From the NCBI GenBank assembly GCA_016709305.1, contig JADJNA010000013.1, positions 24,104 to 88,103 on the forward strand: a DNA stretch of 64,000 bases, given 5' to 3'. Positions within the stretch are counted from its first letter, which is position 1. The number at the start of each line of letters is the position of its first letter. The translations under genes were made by a program, and so were the position numbers. This document shows positions 24,272 to 34,240 of the stretch, piece by piece. A model generated the notes under the pieces. The model was given only the letters and a program-made list of their open reading frames with translations. It was not told the origin of the DNA and searched no databases. The stretch is from Candidatus Villigracilis saccharophilus (GTDB lineage Bacteria > Chloroflexota > Anaerolineae > Anaerolineales > Villigracilaceae).

Positions 24272-25149
24272 CGCTTTGCGCCAAATATTTTTTTATTCAA
24301 CCGATTCATCCACGAGACAGCCTTCTTTAATTCAGGCAATATTTTTTCCACCGCCGCATCTCCCAGCAGCGCCACATCCTTGACCACCACCTTGTCCAGC
24401 AGATCAAATTGATGAACATTGGGGCGGACAATGATATCAGGAGCGTCAGCTTCAAGGCGGTAATGCGCAACTGCGCGGCTGCTCAGATCCACTGCGCGCA
24501 TGAAAATATCAAATGCCTGCGCGACATGCAGCCGATGGATTCGGTCTGTAATTTGCTTCGGCAAAATCGACGGGACAGGTATCGAATAAGTACGAACCGG
24601 GGTATCCAAAGGATCATTCAAAACAACCGCAACAATTGGCAGGTCTGGTGAGAGCATACGCGCCACGGTCACAGGGACGGGGTTCAAGACACCGCCGTCC
24701 ATCAGTTCCCAATCATTTAAAGAATGCGGCGGAAAAACACCAGGCAAGGCGATCGTGGCAAGCACACCGTCCCTCAAAAATCCTTCAGATATGACAATTT
24801 CACTACCGGTCTTTGTGTCCACAGCCGTGACTGCGCAGGGAATTTTCAAATCATCAAAAGTCTTATCACCCAATACCGTATCCAATAATTTGCGGACACC
24901 GGAGAGCCCCAGCAAGGAAGGACCATCATTCGCATCACGTCCATATAAACTACCCTGATCTGTCGAGGTGAAAATTTCCTCGATCTCCGCCGGTGCGAGC
25001 CCCGACGCGTAAAAGATCGCGACCAAACCGCCCATACTTGTCCCTGCTACCGAGCGAATCTGATAGCCTTCTTTTTCAAGGCGGCGAATGACTCCAATAT
25101 GCGCGTTCCCTTTTGCCCCGCCGCCGCCTAACGCCAATGTGATTTCCAT
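24268..25149 (-). CDS. Patatin-like phospholipase (NTE/RssA-type)
   Basis: This 293-residue cytoplasmic lipase has the complete patatin signature: oxyanion loop LALGGGGAKGNAHIG at the N-terminus, nucleophile serine in AGTSMGGLVA and the catalytic aspartate in LMDGGVLNPVP. The Ser-Asp dyad implies hydrolysis of phospholipid or lysophospholipid esters. It is first in a three-gene run with the small membrane protein and the esterase, suggesting a lipid-turnover operon. Confidence 0.93.
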   Translation of the reverse strand: MEITLALGGGGAKGNAHIGVIRRLEKEGYQIRSVAGTSMGGLVAIFYASGLAPAEIEEIFTSTDQGSLYGRDANDGPSLLGLSGVRKLLDTVLGDKTFDDLKIPCAVTAVDTKTGSEIVISEGFLRDGVLATIALPGVFPPHSLNDWELMDGGVLNPVPVTVARMLSPDLPIVAVVLNDPLDTPVRTYSIPVPSILPKQITDRIHRLHVAQAFDIFMRAVDLSSRAVAHYRLEADAPDIIVRPNVHQFDLLDKVVVKDVALLGDAAVEKILPELKKAVSWMNRLNKKIFGAKR

Positions 25150-25237
25150 TATATTTTTATACCTCTAGAAAAATTAGACAGTGTGAATGAACGGGATTAT
25201 ACCTTGCGGGAATTTCATGTTATTGCGAAGCCTCAAA

Positions 25238-26282
25238 CTAGTTCGGGTCGCGGATCAACCAAACCGCCACACCCGCGCCGACAAAAGCGGCGAAGATCAC
25301 GATCCCCACCAATAATTTTGAAGATTGAGCGTTCGTTACTGGCGATTTAATAGTCGGTGTAAATGTTGGAGAAACGATGAGCTGGGCTGGCATTGACAAG
25401 GAAGGGGTACCGCTTTCGGGAATCAATATTGAAGTAACTGTAACCATAGGCAAGGCTGTTGATGGGGGCAGGGCAGGTTGTGTAGCAGCTTTCTTTACCA
25501 GCAATTGTTGACCCTGATATACAACCAAGTCCTCACCAAGGTAATTCAACGCCTGAATATTTTTGATGGTTGTCCCGTATTCAATGGCGATGATCCACAG
25601 TGATTGTCCATACTGAACTTTGTGGAAGACATCTCCATCCGGACGGGCAGTGCTCAACGCGACTGGAACCATGTACTGACTGATACCAAGCGAGTTCTCG
25701 CCTGCTATCTCCGCACCAGGCAGGCTCGTTAAGATTGAAGAGGCTACCTCCTGCATTTGACCGGATCCAGTTACAGTGGCGCAATCCACAGCATAGTAAT
25801 ATCCATCCGCCCCTTGAGAGATTCCCGCGCCGATGTGGGTAAAATTCTGTGAAAGCATGGTGTTCATGTGCAGAGCATCCTGCCATCCAGGCGGTACTCC
25901 GTTCCAAACCAATGGCTCCGAACTCATAAGAATATTTTCTGCGCGAAATCCCCCTAGGGAAAGATCGCCGGACAGGGGGAAACCAAGAGCCAATAATTGT
26001 TGTGTAAAAGAGAGTCCGCTCGGGCGCTCGTGAGTGACCTGTCCAGTGGCAGCCATATAATCCGCCTGAGACTGGGAGGACTGGATGAGAATCGGATGTA
26101 CTATCAGGGGTTGCAAACCATAGGAAAGCCGCAAACCGTTCACGGCATCGATCAGTTGCGAAGGGGATATGATACCCTGTTGAAGTTTCGGTTTTGGCGG
26201 TGACGTTTTCAAAAGGAACAAGCCCAAATACAATGATCAGTGCGATCTGAAAAATATACCAGACGCGGGTTCTGATTGCCAT
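25238..26282 (-). CDS. CAP-domain protein with LysM and C-terminal membrane anchor, frameshifted near the signal peptide
   Basis: One frame begins MAIRTRVWYIFQIALIIVFGL, a clear signal peptide, then drifts off. The other frame carries the protein: a CAP/SCP domain (LIDAVNGLRLSYGLQPL, QSQADYMAATGQVTHERP, NFTHIGAGISQGADGYYYAVD), a LysM (HKVQYGQSLWIIAIEYGTTIKNI), a Thr/Pro linker and a C-terminal helix. The second frame alone would need a TTG start and lacks a signal. One extra base near 26185, in AAAACCGAAAC, joins them. It is probably an exported, membrane-anchored wall-binding protein. Confidence 0.8.
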
Positions 26283-26316
26283 AAAGCTCGAACAGCAAGA
26301 TCAATCGGTTCCTTGA

Positions 26317-27009
26317 TCAAGGAACGATAATTGAGACCCCGAGCGTATCACCAAACAGATTTGTTCCATCAGACATTTGCCAGTAACTTGTATACTTGCC
26401 CGACTTTTTAGGAGCGGTCAATTCTAAAGTAATCTCAGTCGAGCCACCAGGCTCAATTTGCTTTCGTAGGACGGTTGTTTGACCAGCGTCAAAATCCTCG
26501 CCACTAAGAAGGACCAATCTAAATGGATACATCCAGGGGCAAGTTCCTGTATTCTGAACCCGCCAGGATTTCTTAAAAGTCTCCCTGGAATTAATTTTCG
26601 TTCCATCAGGTATCGAGGTATCACGGATATAAGCCAGGTTATAGCATCCTGATGCCGACCCTGACCCAGATCCAGCAGCTGGGAGATTGGGCACAGCAGT
26701 AGCAAGCGGACTCAAAGGCGCAAAAACAAAAGTTGGTGATGCAATATTAAGTGATGGCGGCGGCGGAAAAGTTACAACAGAAGAAACGATCGTCACAGTT
26801 GGGATCGGGGTTTGGCTTGGAACAAGAGTTGGCGTGGCTAAAGGAACACTGGCGGTTTGTGTTTCAAAATAAGCGGCTACCATGGTATTGATCATAGCTG
26901 TCTGGCTTACATCCACTTCCGGCGCTTTAGGTGTTGTTTGGATCCCAAACGCGCCAAGAAGAATTAATGCCAAAGCAAAAACAAGAATTTTGGTTAGGGT
27001 CTTCTGCAT
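26317..27009 (-). CDS. Exported protein with NBR1-like Ig domain
   Basis: The start at MQKTLTKIL has a strong GGGGAGG site. A signal peptide (VFALALILLGAFG) precedes a Thr/Pro-rich spacer, and the last 110 residues form an Ig-like domain of the type first named in human NBR1: SWRVQNTGTCPWMYPFRL, LEPGG-like turn and YTSYWQMSDGTNLFGDTL. Such domains are frequent in Chloroflexota surface proteins. It is a close paralogue of the next gene upstream in transcription order, with a shared segment MINTMVAAYFETQTASVPLA. Function is unknown, probably adhesion or binding. Confidence 0.83.
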   Translation of the reverse strand: MQKTLTKILVFALALILLGAFGIQTTPKAPEVDVSQTAMINTMVAAYFETQTASVPLATPTLVPSQTPIPTVTIVSSVVTFPPPPSLNIASPTFVFAPLSPLATAVPNLPAAGSGSGSASGCYNLAYIRDTSIPDGTKINSRETFKKSWRVQNTGTCPWMYPFRLVLLSGEDFDAGQTTVLRKQIEPGGSTEITLELTAPKKSGKYTSYWQMSDGTNLFGDTLGVSIIVP

Positions 27010-27126
27010 ACTCACCTCCCCTTAAATCTAACACAAAATCAGGGAAAATATGGGGAAAAATCTCCAGCGGTTTGATTGATCTGATGATGGAGTAAGTTGA
27101 TCTATACAATGAAGTTTAAGCAATTT

Positions 27127-27824
27127 TCATTTGACCACTTGAAAAGAGAGTACAAGTGTTGCGCCAAAAGCATTTACTCCATCAGACAAACGCCAATAAG
27201 CCGTATAGGTGCCTTCTTTATTGGGCGCATCCATATTCAGAGAGATCTCAGACCAGTCATTAACAGTAACCTGTCTGTCTAATTTTGTTGACCCGGCGCT
27301 GAATTCCTCCCCACTGACCAACACCATCCTGTATTGGTACATCCACGGACAGGTACCTGTATTTTGAACCTTCCATGTTTTTGTAAAATTTTCGCCTGGT
27401 TTTAGGGTGGTACCCGCAGGATGGTCACATCACGGATAAATGCCAAATTATTACATCCTGAACCTAGTGAAACGGGATTGACTGTTGCAGTCACAAACGT
27501 CCCCGGAGTTCCCAGTGTTAAGGTTGGAACGGCCGTCCCCAAAATGGGTGTGGAATAGACGATCACTACTGTGGGAGGCGGTGGAAGTGTGGCGGTCGGA
27601 TAAACAATCGTAACGGTAGGGACCGGCGTTAAACTGGGGGCAAGGGTTGGCGTAGCTAATGGGACACTGGCGGTCTGTGTCGTAAAAAAGGATGCGACCA
27701 TCGTGTTTATCGCCGCAGTCATGACGGCATTAACATCCTGCGTCGGAGATGCTGTTCCGCCACAGGATACGAGCAGCATGGATGCTAAAAAGATGACAAG
27801 GGTTTTGTATAAAATTTTATTCAT
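27127..27824 (-). CDS. NBR1-like Ig domain lipoprotein, frameshifted paralogue
   Basis: The N-terminal frame gives a lipoprotein signal (LLVSC) and the spacer (AINTMVASFFTTQTASVPLA), then ends early after FIRDVTILRVPP. The C-terminal frame continues KTWKVQNTGTCPWMYQYRM to YTAYWRLSDGVNAFGATLVL. Restoring one C near 27420 (ATCCTGCGG to ATCCCTGCGG) joins the halves as DVTIPAGTTL, matching the intact paralogue (DTSIPDGTKI). So this is either a recently broken duplicate or an assembly indel. Confidence 0.78.
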
Positions 27825-27996
27825 TTTTACCTCACCTTTAAATCTAACACAAAATCATTAGAAATTATTTCAAGAAAATTATGGATAAGTGTTCTAAATT
27901 GCGCGTACTCCAATTGTTAATACACCTCCAATGATTATCAACCCAACCCGGTGATAAAATACTTGCACTCCTTTAGCATCCTGATTTCCATAAACC

Positions 27997-29559
27997 ATGC
28001 TCCCCTCCAACCTGCTTCCCGACTTCCGCGTTCGCCAACGAGATTATTTGCTCGAAATTTCGCGCATGCTCACTCAAGAGTTAGATCTTGAGAAGTTGCT
28101 GGCGCGCATTTTACGAGTCTCGATTGAAATGCTGGCGGGCCAGGCAGGCCTCATCGCGCTCAAACAACCTGAAGGCTGGCGTGTATCTGCGGCACATGGA
28201 ATCGCCCCCGCGTTCATGAGCTACCTCACGCCCTTACTCGCAGAGGAAATTGTCAGTGAATTGGACGTGCGTGAGCTAAACCGCATGTTGAAAGACCTAA
28301 CCTATACCGCAAGCATGGGACTGCTTAACGGCACTGGTCTGCCCCTTGCCGCGCAGGGAAGGATCATCGGCGTCATCTTTATCTTCCGAAACTATGCGGA
28401 CTTGTTCACCCCTAATGACCGCATTCTTTTGCAATCTTTCGCAGACCAGGCGGCGATTGCAGTATTCAACGCCCAACTATACGGGGATGTCTCCTACGAA
28501 AAACAACGTCTTGACGCGCTGTTGGAATCCGCGGCAGATGGGATTCTGATCCTCAACGCCGAGTTGGTGATCGAACGCTGTAACGGAGCATTTGAAAAAC
28601 TTTACGGTCTGACCCGCGATGAAATTGTCGGCAAAAAACATAATGAGATCGTGCACTGGAAGAAGGAGCCGCAAGGCACAACCCTTGAAGAATCAGTGTC
28701 AAGCGGCTGGCCGCTGACACCCAACGCAACCCTTTATGTCGAAGGCGACATCGCACGCCCCCTGCCCCCGCATCTTCCAGTGGGGATCACTTACGCCCCT
28801 CTATTATCCAGTGAAAATAAATTACGGAATGTCTTTGTTAGCGTGCGCGACATTACCCATTTCCGCAACGCAGATGAGATCAAGGCGACTTTTATATCCA
28901 TCGTCAGCCATGAACTTCGCACACCGGTCGCGCTGATTAAAGGATATGCCTCCACGCTGCGGCGCGATGATGCGCGCTGGGACAAACGCACCATTAGTGA
29001 TTCGCTGGCCGTTATCGAAGATGAAGCCGATCGTTTGTCGAAGATGATCGATGACCTGCTGGATGCTTCACGTTTGCAGGCTGGCGGCCTGAGCTTGAAC
29101 CAAGCCGATGTCGCCATCCCCAACCTGGCGTTAAGGGTGATCGGGCGATTCGCAGCGCAGTCGCCCAAGCACCACCTTGTCGCTGAGTTTCCGCCAAATT
29201 TTCCCGTCATCATCGGTGATGAAACCCGTATCGAACAGGTAATAGCAAATCTCGTTTCTAATTCAATAAAATACGCGCCCAGCGGCGAGATCAAGATCAG
29301 CGGCAGTATGCGTCCTGAGCAAATCATTGTTTGTGTGAGCGACGAAGGCAGCGGCATCGAAGCAAAAGACCTGCCGCATATTTTTGACAGATTTTATCGG
29401 TCAACTGGGGCGGTTAAGCAGACGAAAGGCGCAGGCCTGGGACTCTATCTTGCACGCGCGATTGTTGAAGCCCACGGCGGCCGCATCTGGGCAGACGCTT
29501 CAAACGGCTCAACGAAACCTGACTCTGGCGCGAGGATCTGTTTCTCCCTTCCACGATAA
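27997..29559 (+). CDS. Soluble sensor histidine kinase (GAF-PAS-HisKA-HATPase)
   Basis: This 520-residue kinase has no membrane segments. Residues about 15-165 are a GAF domain (ISRMLTQELDLEKLLARIL, then FIFRNYADLFTPNDRILLQ), and about 170-290 a PAS domain (LLESAADGILILNAELVIE). The H-box is canonical (FISIVSHELRTPVALIKGY), followed by N-box VIANLVSNSIKYA, G1 VSDEGSGIEA, F-box HIFDRFYR and G2 KGAGLGLYLAR. The signal is unknown and no response regulator is adjacent, so it is an orphan. Confidence 0.92.
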   Translation: MLPSNLLPDFRVRQRDYLLEISRMLTQELDLEKLLARILRVSIEMLAGQAGLIALKQPEGWRVSAAHGIAPAFMSYLTPLLAEEIVSELDVRELNRMLKDLTYTASMGLLNGTGLPLAAQGRIIGVIFIFRNYADLFTPNDRILLQSFADQAAIAVFNAQLYGDVSYEKQRLDALLESAADGILILNAELVIERCNGAFEKLYGLTRDEIVGKKHNEIVHWKKEPQGTTLEESVSSGWPLTPNATLYVEGDIARPLPPHLPVGITYAPLLSSENKLRNVFVSVRDITHFRNADEIKATFISIVSHELRTPVALIKGYASTLRRDDARWDKRTISDSLAVIEDEADRLSKMIDDLLDASRLQAGGLSLNQADVAIPNLALRVIGRFAAQSPKHHLVAEFPPNFPVIIGDETRIEQVIANLVSNSIKYAPSGEIKISGSMRPEQIIVCVSDEGSGIEAKDLPHIFDRFYRSTGAVKQTKGAGLGLYLARAIVEAHGGRIWADASNGSTKPDSGARICFSLPR

Positions 29560-29631
29560 ACAGAGCTGGAATGCTTTCAAATCTTCTCAAAATGGTAAAA
29601 TCAAATAGCAAATCAAAAAAAGGATAAACAC

Positions 29632-31437
29632 ATGGCCACAATACCCTTACGTAGTAAAGTCAACAAAAAATATACATGGAACGCTGAAAGTGTTTACAAT
29701 TCGCCAAAGGAATGGGAAGCAGCATTACAGGCAGTTCTGAACGATATTCCCAAAGTAAAGAAATTTGAAGGCAAACTCAGCGAGAGTTCCACTGCCCTGC
29801 TGAAGGGATACACAGCCATCGAAGATCTGATCCTGCGCGCGCAAACCATATTTATGTACGCGCAGTTTTCCTACGCCGTGGATACAACAAATCAAGCCGC
29901 AGGCGCGATGATCGGAAAAGCGCAGGGCATGTATGGTCAGGTGGCCGCGGCAGTTTCCTTCCTCAACCCTGAATTGCTTAAGATCGGCAGGAAAAAGCTC
30001 AGCACGTGGATGAAGGAAAATAAGAAGCTGGCTGAGTACCATCAGGCCATTGATGATCTCTTCCGCCAGCAGGCGCATGTGCGCTCCGGCGAAGTGGAGG
30101 AAATCCTCGGTATGTTGGCCGACCCGTTTGGCGGACCTTCCACAAGCACCAGCATGTTGGTGAATGCTGATTTCAAATTTTCACCCGCCGTGGACAGCAA
30201 AGGCAAAAAGCATGATGTAACTCAGGGTAATTTCTATTCCACCCTGCTGGAACACCCCGATCGCAAAGTTCGCCAGAGTGCCTTTGAAAGTTATCACGAC
30301 AAGCACATCGAATTCAAGAATACACTTGCCACGAATCTATCAACTTCCATCAGCGCCAATGTGTTCAATATGCGCGTGCGCAAGTTCAACACAACCCTCT
30401 CGGCATCCTTGTTCAACAATAACGTCCCTGAAGAAGTATTCCACAACCTTATTGATACTTTCAAGAAGAATTTACCGATCTGGCATCGTTACTTTGAGAT
30501 CCGCCGCAAGGCATTGGGTTTAAAAGAAATCCAATATTACGATATGTGGGCGCCAATCGCAAAAAAGAAAACCTCACTTTCCTACGAAAGAGCCGTGGAC
30601 TTGATCTCCGACAGTCTCGCTCCACTGGGCAAGGATTATGTAAATATACTTCGACAGGGTACTCTCAAAGACGGCTGGGTTGATTCCGCCGCCAATCAAG
30701 GTAAGATGAATGGCGCGTTCTCTTATGGCGCACCCAAGACCCATCCATTCATCATGATGTCCTTTACGAATGATGTCGGCAGCATGAGCACGCTTGCGCA
30801 TGAGCTTGGTCATTCCATGCATTCGTACCTCACCTGGCAAAACCAACCGCTGGCTTATTCCAATTATTCGCTCTTCGTGGCTGAAGTCGCTTCGAACTTC
30901 AACCAGGCCATGATGCGCGGACATCTGCTCAAGACCATCACCGACAAAAACTTCCTGATCTCGTTGATCGAGGAAGCGGTCGGCGGCAACTTCTTCAGGT
31001 ATTTCTTCCAGATGCCGACCCTGGCCCGCTTTGAATTGGAGACACACCAACGCTCCGAACGAGGCGAACCCCTGACAGCCGATTCAATGCAAAATCTGAT
31101 GGCTGATCTATTTAGCGAGGGTTTTGGTCCCAAGGTGAAGATCGACCGTCCGCGTGTGGGCATGGTCTGGTCCACGTTCAGTCACCTGTTTGCGGATTAT
31201 TACGTTTATCAGTACGCGACCGGCATCTCGGGCGCGCATGCTCTATCAGGCAGAATTCTGCGCGGTGAGCCAAACGCGGTGGAAGATTATCTTGGCTTCC
31301 TTAGATCAGGCTCGTCCGTTTATCCATTGGATGTATTGAAGAAAGCCGGCGTTGATCTGACCACACCCAAAGCTGTTGAAGAAACCTTCGCCGTGATGGA
31401 AAGTTATATTGACCGTCTCGAAGAATTGGTTGGATAG
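29632..31437 (+). CDS. pepF: Oligoendopeptidase F (M3 family)
   Basis: This 601-residue zinc metallopeptidase cleaves short cytoplasmic peptides. The zinc site is LAHELGHSMHSYL with the downstream glutamate in VAEVASNFNQAMM. The helical N-terminal lobe (DTTNQAAGAMIGKAQ) and C-terminal motifs (WSTFSHLFADYYVYQYATG, PLDVLKKAGVD) match PepF. The length is normal. It is transcribed alone; a dispersed repeat follows. Confidence 0.94.
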   Translation: MATIPLRSKVNKKYTWNAESVYNSPKEWEAALQAVLNDIPKVKKFEGKLSESSTALLKGYTAIEDLILRAQTIFMYAQFSYAVDTTNQAAGAMIGKAQGMYGQVAAAVSFLNPELLKIGRKKLSTWMKENKKLAEYHQAIDDLFRQQAHVRSGEVEEILGMLADPFGGPSTSTSMLVNADFKFSPAVDSKGKKHDVTQGNFYSTLLEHPDRKVRQSAFESYHDKHIEFKNTLATNLSTSISANVFNMRVRKFNTTLSASLFNNNVPEEVFHNLIDTFKKNLPIWHRYFEIRRKALGLKEIQYYDMWAPIAKKKTSLSYERAVDLISDSLAPLGKDYVNILRQGTLKDGWVDSAANQGKMNGAFSYGAPKTHPFIMMSFTNDVGSMSTLAHELGHSMHSYLTWQNQPLAYSNYSLFVAEVASNFNQAMMRGHLLKTITDKNFLISLIEEAVGGNFFRYFFQMPTLARFELETHQRSERGEPLTADSMQNLMADLFSEGFGPKVKIDRPRVGMVWSTFSHLFADYYVYQYATGISGAHALSGRILRGEPNAVEDYLGFLRSGSSVYPLDVLKKAGVDLTTPKAVEETFAVMESYIDRLEELVG

Positions 31438-31447
31438 TTATCATAAT

Positions 31448-31518
31448 ATGTCGTTGCGGGGAGCAAGGGAAAACCTCCTATGGGGGGGGGGGCTGGGATC
31501 ACCGCCTCGCAACGACAT
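31448..31518. repeat. Dispersed palindromic element with 11-bp inverted ends and a G11 tract
   Basis: Ends ATGTCGTTGCG and CGCAACGACAT are perfect inverted copies around a 49-base centre that contains an 11-base run of G (31482-31492). It is related to the degenerate copy at 1478-1543. It lies just upstream of the CpXC gene. No coding capacity. It looks like a non-autonomous repeat; the G-run length may be unreliable. Confidence 0.6.
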
Positions 31519-31544
31519 AAATTAAAGAAATCGGAAAATCATAC

Positions 31545-32906
31545 ATGGCACAAACTCAAATCTCTTGCCCACGCTGCAGACAAACGATCCCAGCCAACGT
31601 TGAACAACTATTCGACGTCACCTACGAACCCGCCGCCAAACAACGTTTGTTAAGCGGACAATCCAATTTTGCCCGTTGTCAATACTGCGGGTATGAAGGC
31701 AGGCTTGCAACTCCTGTTGTTTATCATGACAACGATAAGGAATTGCTGTTGACCTTCTTCCCCATGGAATTGGGCATGCCCATCAATGAGCAGGAAAAAT
31801 TGATCGGTCCGTTGATCCGTCAGGTCATGGATCGTCTGCCGGCTGAAAAAAGAAAAGGATATTTGCTCAGCCCGCAAGCCAACCTGACCTTTGAGTCGAT
31901 GATGGAAACGATTCTAAACAAGGATGGCATTTCATCTGAGATGATCAAAACCCAACAGGAACGTGTGCAACTGGTTGAGCGCCTGATCAAAGTCACCACA
32001 GCGGAAGTCCGCTCAGAAATGATCAAACAGAACGAAAAGATCATTGACGAACAATTCTTCGGGCTGTTTAGCCGCATCGCGCAGAACGCCATGCAAAGCG
32101 GACAGGAGCCCATTGCCCGCGCATTGATCGAATTGCAGAAACAACTGTTGGAAGAAACTGCTTTTGGCCGTCAACTTAAGGAATCTGTTGGAGAAATTGA
32201 AGCCGCAACAAAGATATTGCAGGATGCGGGACAAAGCCTCAACCGCGAGAAACTGCTGGATTTCATCCTCGAAGCTCAGAATGATGCCCGCATCCGCGCC
32301 TATGTCCAACTTGCGCGCGGCGGCATGGACTATGTTTTCTTCCAGAATTTGACGGAGAAGATCGACAAGGCTTCAGGCGATGAAAAGACGCGGCTTGAAA
32401 CCATCCGGGAAAAAGTACTTGGCTTTGTGGCTGAAGTGGACAAACAACTTGAAGCGCGTTTCAAACAGGCAACGGATTTCGTTGAGTCGCTTCTCAAGGA
32501 AGAGGATGTGGAGAAAGCGACTCGTGAAAATATCGAGAACTTCACACAAGACTCTGTGGAAGTGGTGAACCAGCTTTTGCGGCAGGCCTCTGAAAAGAAC
32601 GATTACACACGCATGGGGAAACTGCAAAAAATGGCGCAAGTCTTACAGGAAGCCAGCGCTCCCCCACCAGAAGTGGCTTTCATCGAGCAATTGATCCAGG
32701 CAGCGGACGACGCGGCAGTTGAGCAGATGCTGGCCGAAAACGATGGCGTGATCAATGACCAGTTCCTCGAAGCCTTAAGTGGGCTGGTGACTCAAATGGA
32801 TGCTCAAGCCGAACAGGGAAACACCGAAGCCCAGCCGATCGCGCAAAGGCTCAGTGAAGTCTTCAAGATCGCGCTGAAGTATTCGATGAAAAAGAAAATG
32901 GGATAA
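31545..32906 (+). CDS. CpXC domain protein
   Basis: The N-terminus is a CpXC zinc-ribbon-like domain with CPRC (residues 9-12) and CQYC (about 44-47), followed by the family's hydrophobic core (LATPVVYHD, LLLTFFPMELGMP). The remaining 330 residues are highly charged and helical, probably coiled coil (TQQERVQLVERLIKVTTAEV and similar). CpXC proteins are uncharacterised. A 20-bp terminator begins at the stop codon. Function is not inferable beyond metal binding and oligomerisation. Confidence 0.85.
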   Translation: MAQTQISCPRCRQTIPANVEQLFDVTYEPAAKQRLLSGQSNFARCQYCGYEGRLATPVVYHDNDKELLLTFFPMELGMPINEQEKLIGPLIRQVMDRLPAEKRKGYLLSPQANLTFESMMETILNKDGISSEMIKTQQERVQLVERLIKVTTAEVRSEMIKQNEKIIDEQFFGLFSRIAQNAMQSGQEPIARALIELQKQLLEETAFGRQLKESVGEIEAATKILQDAGQSLNREKLLDFILEAQNDARIRAYVQLARGGMDYVFFQNLTEKIDKASGDEKTRLETIREKVLGFVAEVDKQLEARFKQATDFVESLLKEEDVEKATRENIENFTQDSVEVVNQLLRQASEKNDYTRMGKLQKMAQVLQEASAPPPEVAFIEQLIQAADDAAVEQMLAENDGVINDQFLEALSGLVTQMDAQAEQGNTEAQPIAQRLSEVFKIALKYSMKKKMG

Positions 32907-32950
32907 CGCAATTCGGGGCTGGTCTTTTGTGACCAGCCCCGAATTGCGTT
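32905..32950. terminator. Bidirectional terminator with 20-bp perfect stem
   Basis: AACGCAATTCGGGGCTGGTC and its exact reverse complement flank a TTTTGT loop. The structure fills the space between the stops of the CpXC and PIG-L genes and even includes the last bases of both. Confidence 0.88.
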
Positions 32951-33759
32951 TACCTCAATCCCGCAAATAGATCCGATTCCGCTTCCCTGCCCCCATTGAC
33001 CAAACTAAACGCGCGATAAAAGGTCCCTTGCATGGCGAGGACTGCGGCGGCGGATTCTTTTGGCAATTCAGCCAGTGCGCCGATGGTAGGTAATTGACTC
33101 TTATGGCATTGGATGGCTTCCCATGCGATGCCGCAATATTCGGCCATATTTATACGAGTGGTGATCATCCATTCCTTCCATGGAAATTCTTGACGGATTT
33201 GATCATCCAATGGAAAAGTCATATCATTCAGAAAAGGGGAAATGAGATTGATGAAGTTCTCCCCATCCACCATGTAATAAAGTTTGGAAACACGATGCGA
33301 TGGAAGGTTTGCCGAATCTTCATAACTTGCGTCTACGGCACAGACGATGGCGGCGGAAGTGAATTGTCCGATAGCGATGTGATCGGGGTGACCGTAATTC
33401 CCATCGGGCGGAAAGGTTACGACGACCTGTGGCTTGATTCGGCGAATGTGAGTGACGATTTTCCCAACTGCTTCGGCGTGATTGGCTTTGTCCACTTCAC
33501 CGTCTATATAATCGAGAAAACTCAGCGACGTCATGCCGAGTCCTTTAACCGCGTTCTCTAGCTCAACCGTGCGGATTTGACCAAGAATGCTCAAGCCTGG
33601 ATTCTCTTTCTCGAGGTCGAACCAGCCCCGCTCTCCGCGTGTTGCGCAGACAAGGTGTGTATCCACTCCTTCAGAGGAGTATTTCGCCAGTGTCGCGCCC
33701 ATCCCCATTGATTCGTCATCAGGATGAGCAAAAACTGCCAGTAGTTTTAGTGGATCCAT
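32950..33759 (-). CDS. PIG-L family (LmbE-like) deacetylase
   Basis: This zinc-dependent N-deacetylase-fold protein of 269 residues has the metal and catalytic motif FAHPDDESMGMG and the second histidine motif NYGHPDHIAIG. Family members deacetylate N-acetylglucosamine conjugates such as mycothiol or bacillithiol precursors, or antibiotic intermediates. Nothing nearby reveals the substrate; the genes for other low-molecular-weight thiol steps are not in view. It lies 2 bases after the PNPOx-like gene. Confidence 0.9.
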   Translation of the reverse strand: MDPLKLLAVFAHPDDESMGMGATLAKYSSEGVDTHLVCATRGERGWFDLEKENPGLSILGQIRTVELENAVKGLGMTSLSFLDYIDGEVDKANHAEAVGKIVTHIRRIKPQVVVTFPPDGNYGHPDHIAIGQFTSAAIVCAVDASYEDSANLPSHRVSKLYYMVDGENFINLISPFLNDMTFPLDDQIRQEFPWKEWMITTRINMAEYCGIAWEAIQCHKSQLPTIGALAELPKESAAAVLAMQGTFYRAFSLVNGGREAESDLFAGLR

Positions 33760-33761
33760 AC

Positions 33762-34235
33762 TTAACGAGCCGCAACTTTTACCAAGGTCTCAGGCGTAAT
33801 ATTAAATGCCTTCGCAAGGCCGGCCACATATCGCCCGCCTTTCGGTTTTATGCGCCACATGCCAAAATCTTCCAAATTAAATAACATTGCAGACTCCGGG
33901 AAGCGTTCAATATATTGGCGCTTGACCGGGGTATACCCTGGTTCGCCAATTTCCATCATCTCTGCAGAGCCGCGAATGGTGACTCTTGCCAGTGTTTGCG
34001 GGTCAGCGCGACCATCATCTGCCTCCGCAATGAGCAGGCACATGCGTTTATCTTTTTGCATATCAATTGTATGTTGCGCCAGGCGGCTGACGAAAATATA
34101 AAATGCGGAAAAATCCTGCGCGGAGACAAAAGCCACCATGGAAACAAGCGGAGATTCGTCACGCAATGTGCCCAGTGATGCAACGCGAGTATTGCGAATG
34201 ATTTGGGCCAGAAGCTTTTCTGATTGAACATCCAT
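33762..34235 (-). CDS. Pyridoxamine 5'-phosphate oxidase-fold (HugZ-like) flavin/heme protein
   Basis: The 157-residue protein shows the split-barrel pattern of the PNPOx-like superfamily: ARNTRVASLGTL-type N-terminus (IRNTRVASLGTLRDESP), DMQKDKRMCLLIAE, and the C-terminal signature FGMWRIKPKGGRYVAGLAKAF, which resembles the HugZ heme-utilisation group. It may bind FMN, F420 or heme. It forms a tight run with the FHA regulator gene (5-base gap) and the PIG-L gene. Confidence 0.83.
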   Translation of the reverse strand: MDVQSEKLLAQIIRNTRVASLGTLRDESPLVSMVAFVSAQDFSAFYIFVSRLAQHTIDMQKDKRMCLLIAEADDGRADPQTLARVTIRGSAEMMEIGEPGYTPVKRQYIERFPESAMLFNLEDFGMWRIKPKGGRYVAGLAKAFNITPETLVKVAAR

Positions 34236-34240
34236 AATGT

